NCBI GenBank assembly: GCA_905215065.1
Contig: CAJMOF010000012.1
Coordinates: 3,699-67,698 of the forward strand
DNA: 64,000 bases
Source of the DNA: an uncultured bacterium
GTDB lineage: Bacteria; Actinomycetota; Coriobacteriia; Coriobacteriales; Coriobacteriaceae
Direction: 5' to 3'
Shown: positions 60,145-64,000 of the stretch, piece after piece
How positions within the stretch are numbered: the first letter of the stretch is position 1
Layout: each line of letters begins with the position of its first letter
The notes under the pieces: generated by a model
What the model was told of the DNA's origin: nothing
Seen by the model: the letters and a program-made list of their open reading frames with translations, nothing else
Databases searched by the model: none
Program-made: the position numbers and the translations under genes

Positions 60145-60177
60145 GAAAGGGCCCCGGGTGTTGCCCCGGGGCCCTTC
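60145..60177 (-). terminator. Hairpin between grpE and dnaJ
   Basis: AAGGGCCCCGGG and CCCGGGGCCCTT arms, followed by TCTGG. A GC-rich stem directly after the grpE stop; it may partially terminate or process the operon mRNA. Confidence 0.6.
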
Positions 60178-60181
60178 TCAA

Positions 60182-61024
60182 TTACTCCTCGGTGCTCTCG
60201 GCCGTGTCGGCCGCAGCATCCTCGGGCGCCGCTTCGGGCTCCGGTGCGGGGCGCTTCTCGCCACCGTAGGTCACCGTCACCATCGCGGAACGCAGGATGC
60301 GGTCCGCCATGCGGTAGCCCTTCTGGTACACGTCGTTGACGGTCTCGTCGTACTGCGACGCGTCCTCGACGCGACCCACGGCCTGGTGCTCGAGCGGATC
60401 GAACGCCTCGCCCTTGGGGTCGATGGGCTCAACGCCCTCGTGTGCAAACACATCGAGCAGCTTGGCATGCACCGCATCGACGCCGTCGACGAACTGCTTA
60501 AAGTCGTCGGCAAGCTCCTGGCTGCGGGCATGGTCGATCGCACGCTCGATATCGTCGACCACCGGCAGCAGCGCGGTGACGAGCTTCTCGGTCGCGCGCT
60601 CGCGCTCGGCGATGCGCTCGTTGGCGGTGCGACGACGGAAGTTCTCCCAGTCGGCCTGCAGACGGGCGGTGCGCTCGGTGGCGTCCTTTGCCTTGTCCTC
60701 GGCGGCCTTCTGAGCCTCTGCCGCAGCATCGAGCTCATGACGAACGTCGGCAAGCTCCTTCTGGGCCTGCTCGAACTTGAACTTAAAGTCGTTGTCGGCG
60801 GCTTCCTCACCGGCGCGGATAGCGGCTTCCACCATCTCGTCCTCGGTCATCGTCGCCTCCTTGTTGGAATCCTCTACCTGGTTCTCGGCAGCCTCGGCGG
60901 CCGGGGCCTCGTTGGCCTCGGTATCGTCTACGGCCTCTACGGGAATCTTCACGTCCTTCTCCTCAGAGTCAACGGGGGCGGCGCTGGTGGCAGCCGCCTC
61001 CGTGCGAGCTTTACAGTCGGACAT
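60182..61024 (-). CDS. grpE: Nucleotide exchange factor GrpE
   Basis: 280 residues, longer than usual because of acidic, disordered ends. The core (about 90-250) has the long helix and the GrpE pattern (LQADWENFRRRTANER...LLPVVDDIERAI...VGRVEDASQYDETVNDVYQKGYRMADRILRSAMVTV). It releases ADP from DnaK. The gene starts two bases after dnaK ends. Confidence 0.94.
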   Translation of the reverse strand: MSDCKARTEAAATSAAPVDSEEKDVKIPVEAVDDTEANEAPAAEAAENQVEDSNKEATMTEDEMVEAAIRAGEEAADNDFKFKFEQAQKELADVRHELDAAAEAQKAAEDKAKDATERTARLQADWENFRRRTANERIAERERATEKLVTALLPVVDDIERAIDHARSQELADDFKQFVDGVDAVHAKLLDVFAHEGVEPIDPKGEAFDPLEHQAVGRVEDASQYDETVNDVYQKGYRMADRILRSAMVTVTYGGEKRPAPEPEAAPEDAAADTAESTEE

Positions 61025-61026
61025 GA

Positions 61027-62916
<1,890 letters not shown>

Positions 62917-63025
62917 TAGAAATTCCCTCTCTCTTGTGCGTTTGCGCCGCCTCGGCGGTCTGCCGCGCGGTGCTTCGGCTTGTCTTTCAGGATGTAGTGT
63001 ATCCCCTTATGGGCCGGAATATACA

Positions 63026-63052
63026 AAATCTAAGTCAATTCATATAAGATTT
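63026..63052. promoter_or_regulatory. HspR operator candidate upstream of dnaK
   Basis: AAATCTAAGTC...ATATAAGATTT with the same arms, order and 27-bp length as the site before clpB; only the central bases differ. Confidence 0.7.
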
Positions 63053-63211
63053 CTTATCTCCGAGAGTTTAGGTTCGCAAAATCGCAGGTAGAAGCGCTGT
63101 TTGAGTTCTCGGCAAATCTATTGAGATCTATGTAGAGATGGCTGAGGCTTGGGTCCGAAGGTGTCTGGAGCTGCCTTGCGGAAAGCTCGTCCCGGTTTGA
63201 GCGTGGATTCC

Positions 63212-63317
63212 GGGTCGCAGTTTCCGTCTGAAGGCTCAACCGGAAACCGTATCCCGTTTTGAGAGCTGATGCCGGCTCGCAGTTTCCGCTAGCGGGCCCA
63301 ACCGGAAACTGCGACCC
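63212..63317. repeat. Tandem palindromes (CGCAGTTTCCG family)
   Basis: Two units 62 bp apart: CGCAGTTTCCG at 63216 and 63278, each paired with a CGGAAAC(C/T)G(C/T)... arm about 18 bases later. The second is nearly perfect (GTCGCAGTTTCCG-type arms). Confidence 0.7.
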
Positions 63318-63573
63318 GGTTTTCGGCCAAATAACGGGATGCCCTTTCCGCAGGCGCGCTCAATAGGTCAATATTACAAGTCACCTATAGCTAACATTTG
63401 CGCAGCTCAACGGCCCCACCTGCGCGTTTTTTAGTAAACCTTGGCATACTCGGCGAACGGTATGAAGATGCCGGCCAGAGGGTATTGCAAACGGTCGCTC
63501 CCGTGGTATGTTTTTGCCCGAATCAAACCGACGCGCATCGCCTGTAGCGTCGGTCAACAGAGAGGAAACTACC

Positions 63574-63759
63574 ATGGCTCATCCCGTAATTGATGCCGAC
63601 GAGTGCATCGCTTGTGGCGTTTGCGTCGACTCCTGCCCCGCTGGCGTCCTGGAGCTCCAGGACGTCGCTACCGTCGCTGACGAGGACTCCTGCGTCGCCT
63701 GTGGCGCTTGCCAGGATGCTTGCCCCGCTGGCGCGATCACCGAGATCGTCGAGGAGTAA
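63574..63759 (+). CDS. Ferredoxin with two 4Fe-4S clusters
   Basis: 61 residues from ATG 63574, with AGAGAGG upstream; the longer frame was rejected. Two cluster motifs, CIACGVCVDSCP and CVACGACQDACP, are spaced as in clostridial-type ferredoxins. It carries low-potential electrons in anaerobic metabolism. Monocistronic, with a terminator at 63802. Confidence 0.96.
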   Translation: MAHPVIDADECIACGVCVDSCPAGVLELQDVATVADEDSCVACGACQDACPAGAITEIVEE

Positions 63760-63801
63760 CAACTCCCCCACTTGCACACCCAAAAGTACACCGTGCACAA
63801 A

Positions 63802-63841
63802 AAGGAGGCCTCCGCATCGCCGCGGAGGCCTCCTTATTTTG
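63802..63841 (+). terminator. Ferredoxin terminator
   Basis: AAGGAGGCCTCCGC and GCGGAGGCCTCCTT are exact complements with a 6-base loop, followed by ATTTTG. Confidence 0.9.
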
Positions 63842-63894
63842 TTTGTGCGGATAACTAATTTGGCACCGCCGCAGGTTGAGCATAAGTCAGCGAA

Positions 63895-63990
63895 AACGCC
63901 CCTAAGCGAGCAAGGTGACGTGAAAGAGGAGGAAAGCGTACTTTGGTACGCGACCGACGATTGAACGTCAGATTGCCGCTTAGGGGCGTT
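63895..63990. repeat. Nested palindromic element at the window end
   Basis: Outer arms AACGCCCCTAAGCG and CGCTTAGGGGCGTT are exact complements 68 bases apart. Inside are TGACGT/ACGTCA arms and a GCGTACTTTGGTACGC hairpin, giving a branched fold. CGCCGCAGGTTGAG just before it resembles CGCCGCAGGTAGAG near 58455, so parts recur. Confidence 0.6.
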
Positions 63991-64000
63991 TGCAGCGTCG

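Larger units (their letters stand above)
62917..63573. other. Non-coding stretch between dnaK and the ferredoxin gene
   Basis: No gene is supported. It holds the heat-shock operator candidate (63026-63052) and tandem CGCAGTTTCCG palindromes (63212-63317), with a decayed half-copy at about 63180-63207. Confidence 0.6.

Overview
The window looks like the chromosome of a high-GC gut actinobacterium of the class Coriobacteriia, most likely Collinsella or a close relative. The support is an actinobacterial kinase/FHA/PP2C/RodA-PBP/PASTA-kinase cluster, an HspR-type dnaK operon, an anaerobe-style set of iron-sulfur proteins, a mannose-family PTS operon with manO, and many intergenic palindromic repeats. 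The genus is inferred; no marker such as 16S rRNA is present.

Layout. Positions 1-4620 are an accessory region: the C-terminal part of a radical SAM/SPASM enzyme, two tiny Cys/Asp-rich precursor-like peptides sharing the leader start MKHIHP, a 35-residue membrane peptide, a convergent ABC exporter and a decayed methyltransferase gene. Together they read as part of a ribosomal peptide (RiPP) cluster whose upstream end lies outside the window. Positions 4839-24488 are mostly chromosomal backbone: a kinase/FHA/anchored-protein operon, recR-ybaB, dnaX, and a second signalling and cell-wall cluster (kinase, fhaA, fhaB, PP2C phosphatase, a fused RodA-transpeptidase and a PASTA kinase). Three Ser/Thr kinases, three FHA proteins and one phosphatase lie within 20 kb.

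Positions 24638-38323 are an integrated mobilizable element of about 13.7 kb inserted in the 3' end of a tRNA-Arg(CCT) gene. It is bounded by 48-bp direct repeats. It carries a tyrosine integrase, small DNA-binding proteins, three metallophosphoesterases in a translationally coupled operon, a 41-residue hydrophobic peptide, relaxase and MobC genes with a palindrome-rich candidate oriT, a lipoprotein-like protein, a 1118-residue sortase-anchored coiled-coil/CAP surface protein, and a repeat-rich right end.

Positions 38400-64000 return to backbone: manO and mannose-type PTS genes, hypA, a large FAD/iron-sulfur oxidoreductase divergent from a TetR regulator and a DUF5692-like membrane protein, an ATPase with DUF4143, clpB, an aconitase-family hydratase, hspR-dnaJ-grpE-dnaK and a two-cluster ferredoxin. 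clpB and dnaK share a 27-bp inverted repeat upstream that is probably the HspR operator. Several families of palindromic repeats lie between the genes here.
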